A DNA stretch of 64,000 nucleotides from contig NZ_FOXK01000005.1 in assembly GCF_900115695.1 (NCBI RefSeq), positions 124,001-188,000 on the forward strand. The letters are read 5' to 3'. Positions within the stretch are counted from its first letter, which is position 1. Every line of letters begins with the position of its first letter. This DNA is from Ectopseudomonas toyotomiensis (lineage in GTDB: Bacteria > Pseudomonadota > Gammaproteobacteria > Pseudomonadales > Pseudomonadaceae). The notes below the pieces were generated by a model that was given only the letters and a program-made list of their open reading frames with translations, did not search any database and was not told the DNA's origin. Shown piece after piece: positions 9,036 to 18,502 of this stretch. Position numbers and translations under genes: made by a program.

Positions 9036-9668
9036 TTAGCTACCCGAAACCAGTCCCGGCAGTTGCGCCGCCAGTTTGGCGTTGTTGATCGGCGCGCGGA
9101 TGAAGCCGCGCTGAGTACCATCCGGGCCGATGATCACCAGGTTGCCGCTGTGGTCGACGGTGTAGTTTTCCTTGCTGGTGTCAGCCGGGATGTAGGGAAT
9201 GCTCACCGAGTTGGCGAATTTCTGCAGGGTTTCCTCTTCACCGGTCAGGCCTTTGAAGCCGGCATTGAAGAAGCCCAGGTACTTGCTCAGTTGCTCCGGT
9301 GTATCGCGATGCGGGTCGACGCTGACCATCACTACATTCAGCCGCGCACGGGTCTCCTCGGGCAGTTGAGTCTGCAGCTGACGCAGCTGGGCGAGGGTCG
9401 CCGGGCAGATGTCCGGGCAGAAGGTGTAGCCGAAGAACAGCAGCGTCCAGTCGCCCTTGAGCTGATCTACCACGACCTCCTTGCCGTCCTGATCGACCAG
9501 GGTCAGCGCCGGCAGGCTGCGGTTCTGTGGCAGCAGGACGATACCGGCATCGAGCAGCGCCGCCGGATCGCCCTGGCTCTTGCTGCTCAGCACCTTGTTG
9601 ACGGTTAGGCCCAGCACCAGGGCCACGATGGCGACAAGAACGAAAACCGTAGTGTGGGTACGCGTCAT
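9036..9668 (-). CDS. SCO1/SenC family copper chaperone
   Basis: A 210-residue membrane-anchored thioredoxin-fold protein that delivers copper to the CuA centre of oxidase subunit II. One N-terminal membrane helix (FVLVAIVALVLGLTV) is followed by FGYTFCPDICPATL with the copper-binding CxxxC at residues 84 and 88, and a C-terminal VDHSGN supplying the conserved His. It is the last gene of the aa3 oxidase cluster, 8 bp after ctaB on the same strand. Confidence 0.93.
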   Translation of the reverse strand: MTRTHTTVFVLVAIVALVLGLTVNKVLSSKSQGDPAALLDAGIVLLPQNRSLPALTLVDQDGKEVVVDQLKGDWTLLFFGYTFCPDICPATLAQLRQLQTQLPEETRARLNVVMVSVDPHRDTPEQLSKYLGFFNAGFKGLTGEEETLQKFANSVSIPYIPADTSKENYTVDHSGNLVIIGPDGTQRGFIRAPINNAKLAAQLPGLVSGS

Positions 9669-9676
9669 GAAGAGCC

Positions 9677-10576
9677 TTAGATATTCAGCAGCAGGTAATG
9701 GTCCGCGAGTAGCGCGATAAACAGCAGGAACAGGTACCAGATACTGTACTTGAACGTGTTGATCGCCGCGTGCGGTTTGCTGTCACGGTACAGCACCCAG
9801 GCCCAGTGCAGGAAGCGGCCGCCCAGCAGCAAGGCGCAGGCGAGGTACAGTGGCCCGCTCATGTGGATGGCGTAGGGCAACAGAGTCACTGCGAACATCA
9901 CCAGGGTGTAGAGCAGGATATGCACCTTGGTGTAGTGCTCGCCGTGGGTCACCGGCAGCATGGGGATGTCGGCCTTGGCGTATTCGGCCTTGCGGTGGAT
10001 GGCCAGCGCCCAGAAATGCGGCGGCGTCCAGGCGAAGATGATCAATACCAGCAGCAGCGGCTCGGCACTCAGGTGACCGGTGACGGCAACCCAGCCCAGC
10101 AGCGGTGGGGCAGCACCCGCCAGGCCGCCAATAACGATGTTCTGCGGCGTGGCGCGCTTGAGAAAGCCGGTGTAGATCACCGCATAACCGAGCAGTGAAG
10201 CGAGGGTCAGCCAGGCGGCCAACTCATTGGTGAACACCATCAGCAGGCTCATGCCGGCGATGGCCAGCAGCAGCGCGAAGGCCAGCGCCGCCACCGGCGA
10301 GACACGTCCGGCGGTGACCGGACGTTTGTGCGTGCGCGCCATGATCGAGTCGATGCGCCGATCCACCACATGGTTGACCGCAGCCGCCGCGCCGGCGCAC
10401 AGGCCAATGCCGAGGTTGCCGAACAGCAGCACGGTCCAGGGCACACCGGCTCGGGTAGCGAGGAACATGCCGACCAGCGAGGTGATCAACATCAACATCA
10501 CCACCCGCGGTTTGGTCAGCTCCAGATAGTCGCGCCAGGTGGCGTGTTCGGAGTGAGCTCGCAGCATTGTAGCCAT
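9677..10576 (-). CDS. ctaB: Protohaem IX farnesyltransferase (haem O synthase)
   Basis: A 299-residue integral membrane prenyltransferase (CyoE/CtaB) that adds a farnesyl group to haem b, the first step toward haem A. It has the aspartate-rich substrate motif [19 protein letters not shown] and about eight to nine hydrophobic helices. It sits between ctaA and sco in the same orientation, so haem O made here can pass to CtaA. Confidence 0.95.
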   Translation of the reverse strand: MATMLRAHSEHATWRDYLELTKPRVVMLMLITSLVGMFLATRAGVPWTVLLFGNLGIGLCAGAAAAVNHVVDRRIDSIMARTHKRPVTAGRVSPVAALAFALLLAIAGMSLLMVFTNELAAWLTLASLLGYAVIYTGFLKRATPQNIVIGGLAGAAPPLLGWVAVTGHLSAEPLLLVLIIFAWTPPHFWALAIHRKAEYAKADIPMLPVTHGEHYTKVHILLYTLVMFAVTLLPYAIHMSGPLYLACALLLGGRFLHWAWVLYRDSKPHAAINTFKYSIWYLFLLFIALLADHYLLLNI

Positions 10577-10599
10577 GGCATTGCTCCTTGATTCGTTAT

Positions 10600-11655
10600 T
10601 TACCGGCCTTGAACCAGACCGTTGGAAACCAGAGTCGTGCGCCTGCCCGCCAGACCGGATGCTTCGCGAGTCGCCGCAGAAACAGCCCTCAGGCGATAGT
10701 TGATCAGCACCATCACCAGTAGTAGAGCCGCGCCACCTGCGTTGTGCGCCACCGCCACCAGCAGCGGCAGATGGAAGATCACGTTGCTGATGCCCAAGCC
10801 AACCTGCACGGCCAGCGCCAGCAGCAACAGACCGGCCAGGCGCGGTAGCTTGGCAATGCGCAGTTGCCAGGCCAGTGCCAACAGCGCCAGCGTTACCAGC
10901 AGCGCCCCGATGCGATGGCTCATGTGAATGGCGGTGCGCGCATCACTGTCGAGTTGTCCGCCCAGGTAGTTGGGGCCGATATGCTGGGTCAGATGAAAGC
11001 CCTTGCCGAAATCCATCGCCGGCCACCACTCGCCGTGACAGGTGGGCAGGTCGACGCAGGCGACAGCGGCGTAGTTGGAGCTGACCCAGCCGCCGAGGGT
11101 GATCTGCCCGATCACCAAAAGCAGGCACGCCGCCGCCAATGTCCGCAGGTGTCCTGGCAGCTGCAGCGGGGCGAATCGCCCAGACAGACGCAACGTGAGC
11201 AAGGTCAGCAGGCTGAGCGTGGCGAAGCCGCCGAGCAGATGAGCAGTGACCACCTGCGGCCAAAGTTGCAAGGTGACCGTCCACATGCCGAAGGCGCCCT
11301 GCAGGATCACCAGCGCCAGAATCGCCAGCGGCAGCTTGAGCGGCTGGGCTGGCTCCGCACGACGGCGCACGGCCTGGGCAGCAATGACGAGGATCACCAG
11401 GCCCAGGGCGCCGGCGAAGTAGCGATGGATCATCTCATACCAGCCCTTGGCGACCTCCACTGGGGCCTCGGGAAAACGTGCTTCGGCGATGGCCTGCTTG
11501 TGCTCGCTCATCGGCACGCCGAGAAAGCCGTAGCAACCCGGCCAATCCGGACAACCCAGACCGGCATGGGTCAGTCGGGTGTAGGCACCTAGCAGCACCA
11601 CCACCACGGTCAGGAGGGTCGCGAACAACGCTAGACGGTAACCGGGCTTGTGCAT
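10600..11655 (-). CDS. ctaA: Haem A synthase (COX15/CtaA)
   Basis: A 351-residue polytopic protein oxidising haem O to haem A for the aa3 oxidase. The conserved [15 protein letters not shown] loop, further His-containing helices ([44 protein letters not shown]) and about eight membrane segments match the family. It lies 23 bp upstream of ctaB and 55 bp downstream of the small membrane protein gene. Confidence 0.95.
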   Translation of the reverse strand: MHKPGYRLALFATLLTVVVVLLGAYTRLTHAGLGCPDWPGCYGFLGVPMSEHKQAIAEARFPEAPVEVAKGWYEMIHRYFAGALGLVILVIAAQAVRRRAEPAQPLKLPLAILALVILQGAFGMWTVTLQLWPQVVTAHLLGGFATLSLLTLLTLRLSGRFAPLQLPGHLRTLAAACLLLVIGQITLGGWVSSNYAAVACVDLPTCHGEWWPAMDFGKGFHLTQHIGPNYLGGQLDSDARTAIHMSHRIGALLVTLALLALAWQLRIAKLPRLAGLLLLALAVQVGLGISNVIFHLPLLVAVAHNAGGAALLLVMVLINYRLRAVSAATREASGLAGRRTTLVSNGLVQGR

Positions 11656-11710
11656 GTCTACTCCTTGGGCACTGGGCCTGACGCTCTGTCGATATGGACA
11701 GAGCGCGGCG

Positions 11711-12289
11711 TCAACCGATCAGGGAAATTTTCAGCAGGTAGCGCAGATCATCGAGAATGGCCTTGCCCTTGCTGCCGGCCGGATAGCGCAGCACCAGGTT
11801 ACCGTGTGGATCGACCAGCCACAGCTGTGCACCCGGTACCGCCTCGGCGGCCTTGTCGTAGGCCTGCAGATCCAGCTGATAGCGTCCAAGCTGCGGGTAC
11901 TCGCGCTTGAGCGTGGCGTCGTACTCGGCCGGCAGTGGTTCGGCCAGCGCCAGACCGTGACTGGCGCGGGCGGTCTCGCGGTTGAGGCCGATCTGGATCT
12001 GCCGCGCCAGATAGACCAGCTGCTGGCAGTCGGCCTCACAGGCTCCCGGCGCCGTCACCAGAATCTGCCAGCGCGGCTCGACTTCACCCTGTACGCCGAG
12101 GTCGGCGAGGGTGCGCCCATCGCCGATCAGCACGCCGTGGTAGCTGCGCGTTTCCGGTACCCAGAAGCGCCACTGGTACATGGCGCTGGCCAGGAACATC
12201 GGGCCGATGGCAATGGCCAGGATCAACAACAACTGCAGGCGACCACGCCCCTTGCGCGGTGCCTCAGGCATGGCGATGGCTGGGTTCAT
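11711..12289 (-). CDS. Conserved membrane-anchored protein of the oxidase cluster
   Basis: A 192-residue protein of unknown function occupying the PA0111 position between surf1 and ctaA. A short polar N-terminus (MNPAIAMPEAPRKGRGR) precedes one membrane helix (LQLLLILAIAIGPMFLASAM). The rest is periplasmic and thioredoxin-like in outline: WQILVTAPGACEADCQQLVYLARQ holds a Cys pair spaced like SCO-type sites, and LWLVDPHGNLVLRYP is followed by a C-terminal helix. This suggests, as inference, a SCO-like copper or thiol assembly factor. The start at 12289 overlaps the surf1 end by 26 bp, so translation is probably coupled. Confidence 0.8.
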   Translation of the reverse strand: MNPAIAMPEAPRKGRGRLQLLLILAIAIGPMFLASAMYQWRFWVPETRSYHGVLIGDGRTLADLGVQGEVEPRWQILVTAPGACEADCQQLVYLARQIQIGLNRETARASHGLALAEPLPAEYDATLKREYPQLGRYQLDLQAYDKAAEAVPGAQLWLVDPHGNLVLRYPAGSKGKAILDDLRYLLKISLIG

Positions 12290-12995
12290 GACGACGCTCC
12301 CGTGCATTGTGAATTCCGAGATAGATGAACAGACCAAGCAGCGCGGCAGCCAAGGAGAACCACTGCACCGCATAGCCCAGATGCTTGCTGGGACTCATGG
12401 CCACGATTGGCCAGTCGACGCGATAACTGGCCGGCCCGGACTCCAGGCGCACCTCGAAAGGCAGGCCACCACGGCCCAGCTGGCGCCAGAGGCTGTCGGC
12501 CTCGACCTGCGTGATCAGTCGCGGCCAGCCTTCGGATGCCGCGCCAGATCGCAAATTCAAACCGCCAGAAGGCGCCACGTAGACCCAGGCCGTGAGCTGC
12601 AGCATGCCGTCGGGCGTATCGAAGTGCGGCGGCGTGCGCCGGTCCGGCCAGGGTAGCCAGCCACGGTTGAGCAACACCCAGAGGCCGCTGGACTGATCGT
12701 AAAAAGGCTGCAGCAACTCGATACCGGCATGGCCATCACGAATGCGGCTGTCCAACAGCAGGCTGTGCTCGGTATCGAAGTGCCCACGCAGGTGAACGCG
12801 ACGGTAGGCGGGGTCCGGCATGGGCTCGAGCTGCTCGAGACTGATCGGTTCGGCCTGGCGCCGCGCCTCGAAACTGGCCAGCAGCGCGCGCTTCTCATCG
12901 CCACGCTGCAGCTGCCAGAGGCCCAGCCAGAGCAACCCCGGCAGCAGCAGGGCAACCAGCACGCTGGGCAACCAACCAGGACGGAAGGCGCTCAT
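12264..12995 (-). CDS. SURF1-family cytochrome oxidase assembly protein
   Basis: A 243-residue SURF1/Shy1 protein that assists haem A insertion into subunit I. It has a helix at each end (VLVALLLPGLLWLGLWQLQRG and WFSLAAALLGLFIYLGIH) flanking a periplasmic domain with family segments VHLRGHFD, LLNRGWLPWP and the terminal HLGYAVQWFSLA. It overlaps the next gene and lies within the minus-strand oxidase operon. A small plus-strand gene separates it from ctaE, as in other pseudomonads. Confidence 0.93.
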   Translation of the reverse strand: MSAFRPGWLPSVLVALLLPGLLWLGLWQLQRGDEKRALLASFEARRQAEPISLEQLEPMPDPAYRRVHLRGHFDTEHSLLLDSRIRDGHAGIELLQPFYDQSSGLWVLLNRGWLPWPDRRTPPHFDTPDGMLQLTAWVYVAPSGGLNLRSGAASEGWPRLITQVEADSLWRQLGRGGLPFEVRLESGPASYRVDWPIVAMSPSKHLGYAVQWFSLAAALLGLFIYLGIHNARERRHEPSHRHA

Positions 12996-13066
12996 TGCGC
13001 CCTGCCGTTACGATCGGGGTTGCTGGCTATACTGCAATGCATCACGTCAATCCCCCGGAGTCTCAC

Positions 13067-13270
13067 ATGCTCAAGGCCGCGATCGTCCTCATGCTGCTGG
13101 CAACCATCGCCAGCCTGTTCAGCGGCCTGTTCTTCCTGGTCAAGGACGAGGGCCATGGTTCCCGCGTGGTTGGCGCGCTGACTGTCCGTGTCGGCCTGAC
13201 CGCCATTACCGTCGCCCTGGTCGCCTGGGGCTTCTACTCAGGGCAATTGGTGTCCCACGTTACGTGGTAG
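13067..13270 (+). CDS. Small twin-transmembrane protein (DUF2909-like)
   Basis: A 67-residue protein made almost only of two membrane helices (AAIVLMLLATIASLFSGLFF and LTAITVALVAWGFYSG) joined by a short charged loop (KDEGHGSRVVGALTVR). The ATG at 13067 follows a good Shine-Dalgarno (GGAG, 6 nt). It is encoded on the plus strand inside an otherwise minus-strand oxidase cluster, in the gap between surf1 and ctaE, and its 3' end is 6 bp from the ctaE stop. This layout is conserved in Pseudomonas. Role unknown; oxidase assembly is a guess from position. Confidence 0.85.
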   Translation: MLKAAIVLMLLATIASLFSGLFFLVKDEGHGSRVVGALTVRVGLTAITVALVAWGFYSGQLVSHVTW

Positions 13271-13276
13271 CCCCCG

Positions 13277-14173
13277 CTACAGTACGTAGACGAAGACGAA
13301 CAATCCCAGCCAGACCACATCGACGAAGTGCCAATACCAGGCGGCCGCCTCGAAGCCGAAGTGCTGATCGGCGTCGAAATGCCCGCGCGTGATGCGCACC
13401 AGCATCACGATCAGGATGATGGTGCCCAAGGTCACATGCGCGCCGTGGAAGCCGGTGAGCATGAAGAAGGTGGCGCCGTAGATGCCTGAGCCCAGGGTCA
13501 GCCCCAGCTCGGTATAGGCCTCGATGTATTCCTCGACCTGAAAGAACAGGAACGCCAGGGCGAGGACGATGGTCGCCGCCAGCCAGGCCTTGAGCGGGCC
13601 ACGGTGGTTCTTCTTCAGCGCGTGGTGAGCCAGGGTAATGGTGAAGCTGGAGGACACCAGCAAGATGGTGTTGACCAGCGGCAGATGCCACGGATCGATC
13701 ACTGCGCTGGGTGGCGGGAACAGCTTGGAGTCGGGGTTCTGCAGCAATGGCCAGGTGTATTCGAAACCTTCCCAGAGCATGTTGGACACGCCCTTGTCAC
13801 CCTCGCCGCCGAGCCAGGGTCCGGCCCACATGCGGATATAGAACAGAGCGCCGAAGAAGGCGGCGAAGAACATCACCTCGGAGAAGATGAACCAGCTCAT
13901 GCCCCAGCGAAAGGAGCGGTCCATCTGCGCGCTGTACAGACCGCTGCGACTTTCCTTGATGACGTTGCCGAACCAGCCGAACAGCATCCAGGCCAGAATC
14001 AGCCCGCCGACGAAGAAGATCAGCGGCCCGTTGGAACCGTCGCGACCTGCCGACAGATCGTTGAACCAGGTGCCGACACCGTAGAAGCTGACCAGCAGGC
14101 CGATGGTGGCGACGATAGGCCACTTGCTCTGCGCCGGTACGTAATAGTTCTCGTGACTTTCGTGACTCGACAT
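13277..14173 (-). CDS. ctaE: Cytochrome c oxidase subunit III (aa3)
   Basis: A 298-residue integral subunit of the aa3-type oxidase. It has seven membrane helices, and family landmarks include WPIVATIGLLVSFYGVG, SEVMFFAAFFGALFYIR, TGFHGAHVTLGTIIL and the terminal FEAAAWYWHFVDVVWLGLF. The start at 14173 (MSSHESHENYYVP) is preceded by an AAGGAG ribosome site. It is 11 bp downstream of ctaG. Confidence 0.96.
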   Translation of the reverse strand: MSSHESHENYYVPAQSKWPIVATIGLLVSFYGVGTWFNDLSAGRDGSNGPLIFFVGGLILAWMLFGWFGNVIKESRSGLYSAQMDRSFRWGMSWFIFSEVMFFAAFFGALFYIRMWAGPWLGGEGDKGVSNMLWEGFEYTWPLLQNPDSKLFPPPSAVIDPWHLPLVNTILLVSSSFTITLAHHALKKNHRGPLKAWLAATIVLALAFLFFQVEEYIEAYTELGLTLGSGIYGATFFMLTGFHGAHVTLGTIILIVMLVRITRGHFDADQHFGFEAAAWYWHFVDVVWLGLFVFVYVL

Positions 14174-14184
14174 TGTTGTTCTCC

Positions 14185-14733
14185 TTATGGAGCCTGTGCC
14201 ACTGGCGGTTTGCGCGCGGTGATATCGAACAGGGTGTAGCCCAAGGTCAGGTGCTTCACATCCTTGGGTAGATCCCTGTCGACGATGAAGCGCACCGGCA
14301 TTTCGATGCGCTCGCCCGGTTGCAACACCTGCTGGGTAAAGCAGAAACACTCGGTCTTGTGAAAGAAGGCCGCCGCCTTCGAAGGCGAGACACTGGGAAT
14401 CGCCTGCGCGCTCATCGGCTGGTCACTGGGGTTGTAGGCCACGAACAGCATGTCGCGCGCCTCGCCCGGATGGACCAGTATCTCGTCAGCCTGCGGGCCG
14501 AACTCCCAGACCATGCCGGCGGCGTTGGTGGCGAGAAACTGCACGCGTACCTGGCGCTGCTCATCCACCATTTGCTCACCCTGATAGGGCCCGGCGGTCT
14601 TGCCGTTTATCCCGAATACGCGGCACATGGCGTCATAGAACGGCGGCAGGACGAAGACGCCGAAACAGAACATCACCACCACCACGATCAGCAGACGGGT
14701 AACCAGGCGACGCGTCGCGATGACCTCGCTCAC
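14185..14733 (-). CDS. ctaG: Cytochrome oxidase copper assembly protein CtaG/Cox11
   Basis: A 182-residue protein inserting copper into the CuB site of subunit I. One N-terminal membrane helix (LLIVVVVMFCFGVFVLPPFYD) is followed by an immunoglobulin-like periplasmic domain with the copper-binding ECFCFTQQ motif. Located between ctaD and ctaE, 10 bp from the ctaD stop. Confidence 0.95.
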   Translation of the reverse strand: MSEVIATRRLVTRLLIVVVVMFCFGVFVLPPFYDAMCRVFGINGKTAGPYQGEQMVDEQRQVRVQFLATNAAGMVWEFGPQADEILVHPGEARDMLFVAYNPSDQPMSAQAIPSVSPSKAAAFFHKTECFCFTQQVLQPGERIEMPVRFIVDRDLPKDVKHLTLGYTLFDITARKPPVAQAP

Positions 14734-14743
14734 GGCAGATCTC

Positions 14744-16327
14744 CTATTTCACTTCCGGCGGCGTGCTGAAGGTGTGATAAGGCGCCGGTGACGGCACCGT
14801 CCATTCCAGGCCTTCGGCACCGTCCCAGGGCTTGGCCGGAGCCGGTTTGCCGCCGCGGATGCACTTGATGACGATGAACAGGAACAGCAACTGGGTCGCG
14901 CCGAACATGAAGGCGCCGATGCTGGAAACCATGTTGAAGTTGGCGAACATCAGGTTGTAGTCGGGAATCCGCCGCGGCATGCCAGCCAGACCGACGAAGT
15001 GCATCGGGAAGAACGCCAGGTTCATGCCGACGAAGCTCATCCAGAAATGCAGCTTGCCCAGGGTTTCGTCGTACATGTGGCCGGTCCACTTCGGCAGCCA
15101 GTAGTAGGCCGAGGCGAAGATGCCGAAGATCGCCCCAGGCACCAGCACGTAGTGGAAGTGCGCCACCACGAAGTAGGTGTCGTGGTACTGGAAGTCCGAC
15201 GGGGCGATGGCCAGCATCAACCCGGAGAATCCGCCGATGGTGAAGAGGATGACGAAGGCCACCGAGAACAGCATCGGCGCCTCGAAGGTCATCGACCCCT
15301 GCCACATGGTGCTGGCCCAGTTGAACACCTTCACCCCGGTGGGCACCGCGATCAACATGGTGGCGTACATGAAGAACAGCTCGCCGGTCAGCGGGATGCC
15401 GACGGTGAACATGTGGTGCGCCCAGACGATGAACGACAGGAAAGCGATCGACGCGGTGGCGTAGACCATCGAGGTGTAGCCGAACAGCGGCTTGCGCGCG
15501 AAGGCCGGGATGATCGAACTGACCGCACCGAAGGCGGGCAGGATCATGATGTACACCTCGGGGTGGCCGAAGAACCAGAACACGTGCTGGAACAGCACCG
15601 GATCACCGCCGCCGGCGGCATTGAAGAAGCTGGTGCCGAAGTGGATGTCCATCAGCATCATGGTCACGCAGCCAGCCAGTACCGGCATCACCGCGATCAG
15701 CAGGAATGCGGTGATCAGCCAGGTCCAGACGAACAGCGGCATCTTCATCAGGGTCATGCCGGGGGCACGCAGGTTGAGGATGGTGGCGATCACGTTGATC
15801 GCGCCCATGATCGAGCTGATGCCCATCAGGTGAATGGCGAAGATAAAGAAGGTGGTGCTCTCCGGCGCATAGGTGGTCGACAGCGGCGCGTAGAAGGTCC
15901 AGCCGAAGTTCGGCCCGCCGCCCTCCATGAACAAGGTGCTGACCAGCAGACCGAAGGCCGCCGGCAGCAGCCAGAAGCTGAAGTTGTTCATCCTTGGCAG
16001 GGCCATGTCGGGCGCGCCGATCATCAGCGGGATCATCCAGTTGGCCAGGCCGACGAAGGCCGGCATCACCGCACCGAAGACCATGATCAGGCCGTGCATG
16101 GTGGTCATCTGGTTGAAGAATTCCGGCTGCACGATCTGCAGGCCCGGCTGGAACAGCTCGGCGCGGATGACCATGGCCATCGAGCCGCCGAGCAGGAACA
16201 TGCAGAAGCTGAACCACAGGTACATCGTGCCGATGTCTTTGTGGTTGGTGGTCAGCACCCAACGCATCAGGCCCTTGGCCGGGCCATGGTGGTGGTCAGT
16301 ATGACCGTGGTCGATCACTGCACTCAT
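14744..16327 (-). CDS. ctaD: Cytochrome c oxidase subunit I (aa3)
   Basis: A 527-residue haem-copper catalytic subunit. The N-terminus is His-rich (HGHTDHHHG). TTNHKDIGTMYLWFSF, the haem a ligand segment TTMHGLIMVFG, the CuB/Tyr-His segment WFFGHPEVYIMILPAFG with WAHHMFTVG, and the haem ligand pair VVAHFHYVLV are all present, with about twelve helices. The HPEVY motif retains the Tyr cross-linked to CuB, so the A-family K-channel is intact. It starts 4 bp after the ctaC stop. Confidence 0.97.
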   Translation of the reverse strand: MSAVIDHGHTDHHHGPAKGLMRWVLTTNHKDIGTMYLWFSFCMFLLGGSMAMVIRAELFQPGLQIVQPEFFNQMTTMHGLIMVFGAVMPAFVGLANWMIPLMIGAPDMALPRMNNFSFWLLPAAFGLLVSTLFMEGGGPNFGWTFYAPLSTTYAPESTTFFIFAIHLMGISSIMGAINVIATILNLRAPGMTLMKMPLFVWTWLITAFLLIAVMPVLAGCVTMMLMDIHFGTSFFNAAGGGDPVLFQHVFWFFGHPEVYIMILPAFGAVSSIIPAFARKPLFGYTSMVYATASIAFLSFIVWAHHMFTVGIPLTGELFFMYATMLIAVPTGVKVFNWASTMWQGSMTFEAPMLFSVAFVILFTIGGFSGLMLAIAPSDFQYHDTYFVVAHFHYVLVPGAIFGIFASAYYWLPKWTGHMYDETLGKLHFWMSFVGMNLAFFPMHFVGLAGMPRRIPDYNLMFANFNMVSSIGAFMFGATQLLFLFIVIKCIRGGKPAPAKPWDGAEGLEWTVPSPAPYHTFSTPPEVK

Positions 16328-16331
16328 GTCC

Positions 16332-17456
16332 TTACTCCTGCGCCTTGGAGAAATCGAGAATGTCCTTGGGCGTGACCATGTCACCGACATTGTTGCCCCA
16401 GGCGTTGCGCTCGTAGGTGATGATGGCGGCCAGGTCGACCGGCGACAGTTGCTTGCCGAAAGCCGCCATGGAGGTGCCCGGCTTGCCGTGGAAGACGATG
16501 TCGATATGGCCCTCGGCCGGCCCGGTGGCGATGGACGAGCCCTCGAGTGCCGGGAACATCGGCGGCAGGCCTTCACCAGTGGGCTGGTGGCAGGCGGCGC
16601 AGGTGGTGTTGTAGGCCTTCTCGCCACGCGCCATCAGCTCTTCCATGGTCCATTCCTTGCTGGTCAGCTCGCGCTCGGCAGCAGCCGCCTGCTTGCGCTC
16701 GGCCAGCCAGGCGGCGAAGTCTTCCTTGGACTTGGCCTCGACCACCACCGGCATGAAGCCGTGATCCTTGCCGCACAGCTCGGTGCACTGGCCACGGTAG
16801 ATGCCGGGCTCCTCGATGCGCGTCCAGGACTCGTTGATGAAACCGGGAATGGCATCCTTCTTCACCGCCAGCGCCGGCACCCACCAGGAGTGGATCACGT
16901 CGGCCGCGGTGATCAGAAAGCGCACCTTGGTACCCACCGGCACCACCAGCGGCTCATCCACTTCGAGCAGGTAATGTTCGCCCTTGGCTTCGCGGTTGTT
17001 GATCTGCGAGCGTGGCGTGGTCAGGTTGCTGAAGAACTCGACATCCTGCCCCAGGTACTTGTAGTGCCACTTCCACTGATAACCGGTGATCTGGATATCC
17101 AGCTCGGACTCGGTGGTGTCGTAGATATCGATCAGCGTCTTCGTTGCCGGAATCGCCATCACCACCAGAATCGCCAGTGGCACGACGGTCCAGAGAATCT
17201 CGACGGTGGTGCTTTCGTGAAAATGCGCGGGTTTCTGGCCGGTGGAGCGGCGGTGCATGATCATCGACCAGAACATGGCGCCGAAGACGATCACACCGAT
17301 CACAACGCAGATCCAGAAAATGGTCATGTGCAGATCGAAGACGGAGCGGCTGACGTCGGTTACACCGGGCGCCATATTGACCGTCCACTGCGCGTGCGCC
17401 GAGCCTAATGCCAGCCACAGCAGGAGGCCCATCCAGACTCGTGGATGTCGCATCAT
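16332..17456 (-). CDS. ctaC: Cytochrome c oxidase subunit II with fused cytochrome c domain
   Basis: A 374-residue caa3-like subunit II. Signal peptide (MMRHPRVWMGLLLWLALGSAHA), two membrane helices, and a CuA domain with HSWWVPA and CTELCGKDHGFMPV providing the copper ligands. An Ala/Glu-rich linker follows, then a C-terminal class I cytochrome c domain with CAACH. The fused haem domain lets the oxidase take electrons from soluble c-type cytochromes such as c4 or c5. Start at 17456 (ATG ATG) with AAGGGGA upstream. First gene of the oxidase operon; its promoter should lie in the 400-bp gap upstream. Confidence 0.96.
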   Translation of the reverse strand: MMRHPRVWMGLLLWLALGSAHAQWTVNMAPGVTDVSRSVFDLHMTIFWICVVIGVIVFGAMFWSMIMHRRSTGQKPAHFHESTTVEILWTVVPLAILVVMAIPATKTLIDIYDTTESELDIQITGYQWKWHYKYLGQDVEFFSNLTTPRSQINNREAKGEHYLLEVDEPLVVPVGTKVRFLITAADVIHSWWVPALAVKKDAIPGFINESWTRIEEPGIYRGQCTELCGKDHGFMPVVVEAKSKEDFAAWLAERKQAAAAERELTSKEWTMEELMARGEKAYNTTCAACHQPTGEGLPPMFPALEGSSIATGPAEGHIDIVFHGKPGTSMAAFGKQLSPVDLAAIITYERNAWGNNVGDMVTPKDILDFSKAQE

Positions 17457-17860
17457 TGCGGGTTCCCCTTGATTGTTCTTTTTATCCCGCCGGCTGAGCC
17501 TGCGGCTAAGGGATCGACTGCCATAGAGCGACAAGGCGGACTCACTGTCCGCGCACCGCGCTCAACTGCTGGCGACTACTGCCGAAACCTCTCCGTGCCT
17601 GAGCTCGTCCGGTTCCATCAGGTACTGCCTTTCGAACTCGAGTATAGACGGCGAGTTTCACCTCGCAACGTGCGTGCAAAAATGGCCGAAGGCGCGCAGG
17701 CCTTGTCCTAAACGCCCCGACTGACGCGGGGTGTAGCCGTTCTGATACATGTCGTTATAGCTAACTCGCATAAGTATGAAAAAATTATGACAATCGCGTC
17801 TTAGCCAAGCCGAACGGCCGGCTAATGTTCACGCCCATGTCCTGAAATGTAGGAGCCGTC
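17457..17860. other. Intergenic region upstream of the oxidase operon
   Basis: A 404-bp divergent spacer between ctaC (minus) and the hypothetical gene at 17861 (plus). No convincing gene. It turns AT-richer at 17750-17800 (TAAGTATGAAAAAATTATGAC), which probably holds a promoter for the rightward gene. The ctaC promoter should be nearer 17470-17650, but no clear sigma-70 box was recognised. Confidence 0.5.
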
Positions 17861-18502
17861 ATGAACACCGCTGCCCTTCGTCAATTGATCGCTCAGGCTC
17901 GCCAGCAGGAAAGCGGCAGCCAGGCTCTCTCGCGCTTGCTGCAGACTCAGCTGGAGCGCCTGCACCCGGCCATCCGCCTGCCTGAGGAGAATGCGCCAGG
18001 GGCACTGAGCGCATTCGTCATCGCCTATATCGAGGAGGTGCCGGATGTGCTCGACGCCGCTGCCGAGGTCGCGCGCGAAGCGGGAATCGAGGCTGCTGTG
18101 AAACCGGTGCTGAAGATCGCCGAGCATTTCTTCCTGCAGCCACCGGCACTGATGGAGGGGCACGAAGGACTCGAAGGCCTGCTCGACGAGGCCTATCTGG
18201 CTCATCGCCTGGTGGAAGAGGTCAATGACCGCTATATCGCCCACCTCGGCCAGCCGCTGATCCCGCTGGATACCACCCGCGCCAATCTGATCGCCCACCA
18301 GCTGATTGGCGAACCCTTTGCCAACCAGCTCGACGAAGCCGTGCATCATGCCCTGACCGGTATGCTCGATGACGCCAGCTTCGACCAACCCTCGGTGCAG
18401 GCCTACCGCGAGCGCCTGGCGGCGCCGGACACCGCATCGGCCTGGCAGCGCTGGCCCTGCTTGTCACAGCAACTGGGCGTGGAACTGCAGCTCAAGGGCT
18501 GA
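17861..18502 (+). CDS. Conserved hypothetical protein next to the oxidase operon
   Basis: A 213-residue, mostly helical soluble protein without signal peptide or membrane helix. The first 50 residues (ALRQLIAQARQQ, LLQTQLERL) look coiled-coil-prone, followed by acidic helices (AFVIAYIEEVPDVLDAAAEVA) and a conserved-looking EAYLAHRLVEEVNDRY segment. A homologue occupies the same place beside coxB in P. aeruginosa (PA0104). No catalytic motif is evident and no function can be assigned. Its end overlaps the stop of the convergent AEC transporter gene by 11 bp. Confidence 0.8.
   Translation: MNTAALRQLIAQARQQESGSQALSRLLQTQLERLHPAIRLPEENAPGALSAFVIAYIEEVPDVLDAAAEVAREAGIEAAVKPVLKIAEHFFLQPPALMEGHEGLEGLLDEAYLAHRLVEEVNDRYIAHLGQPLIPLDTTRANLIAHQLIGEPFANQLDEAVHHALTGMLDDASFDQPSVQAYRERLAAPDTASAWQRWPCLSQQLGVELQLKG

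Noticed and set aside
14999..16375. Plus-strand open frame of about 458 codons opposite ctaD
   Set aside because: His/Asp/Arg-rich translation typical of antisense to a membrane protein; ctaD is certain.
17445..17711. Plus-strand 88-codon frame in the gap upstream of ctaC
   Set aside because: Overlaps the ctaC start, has no ribosome site and no recognisable sequence.
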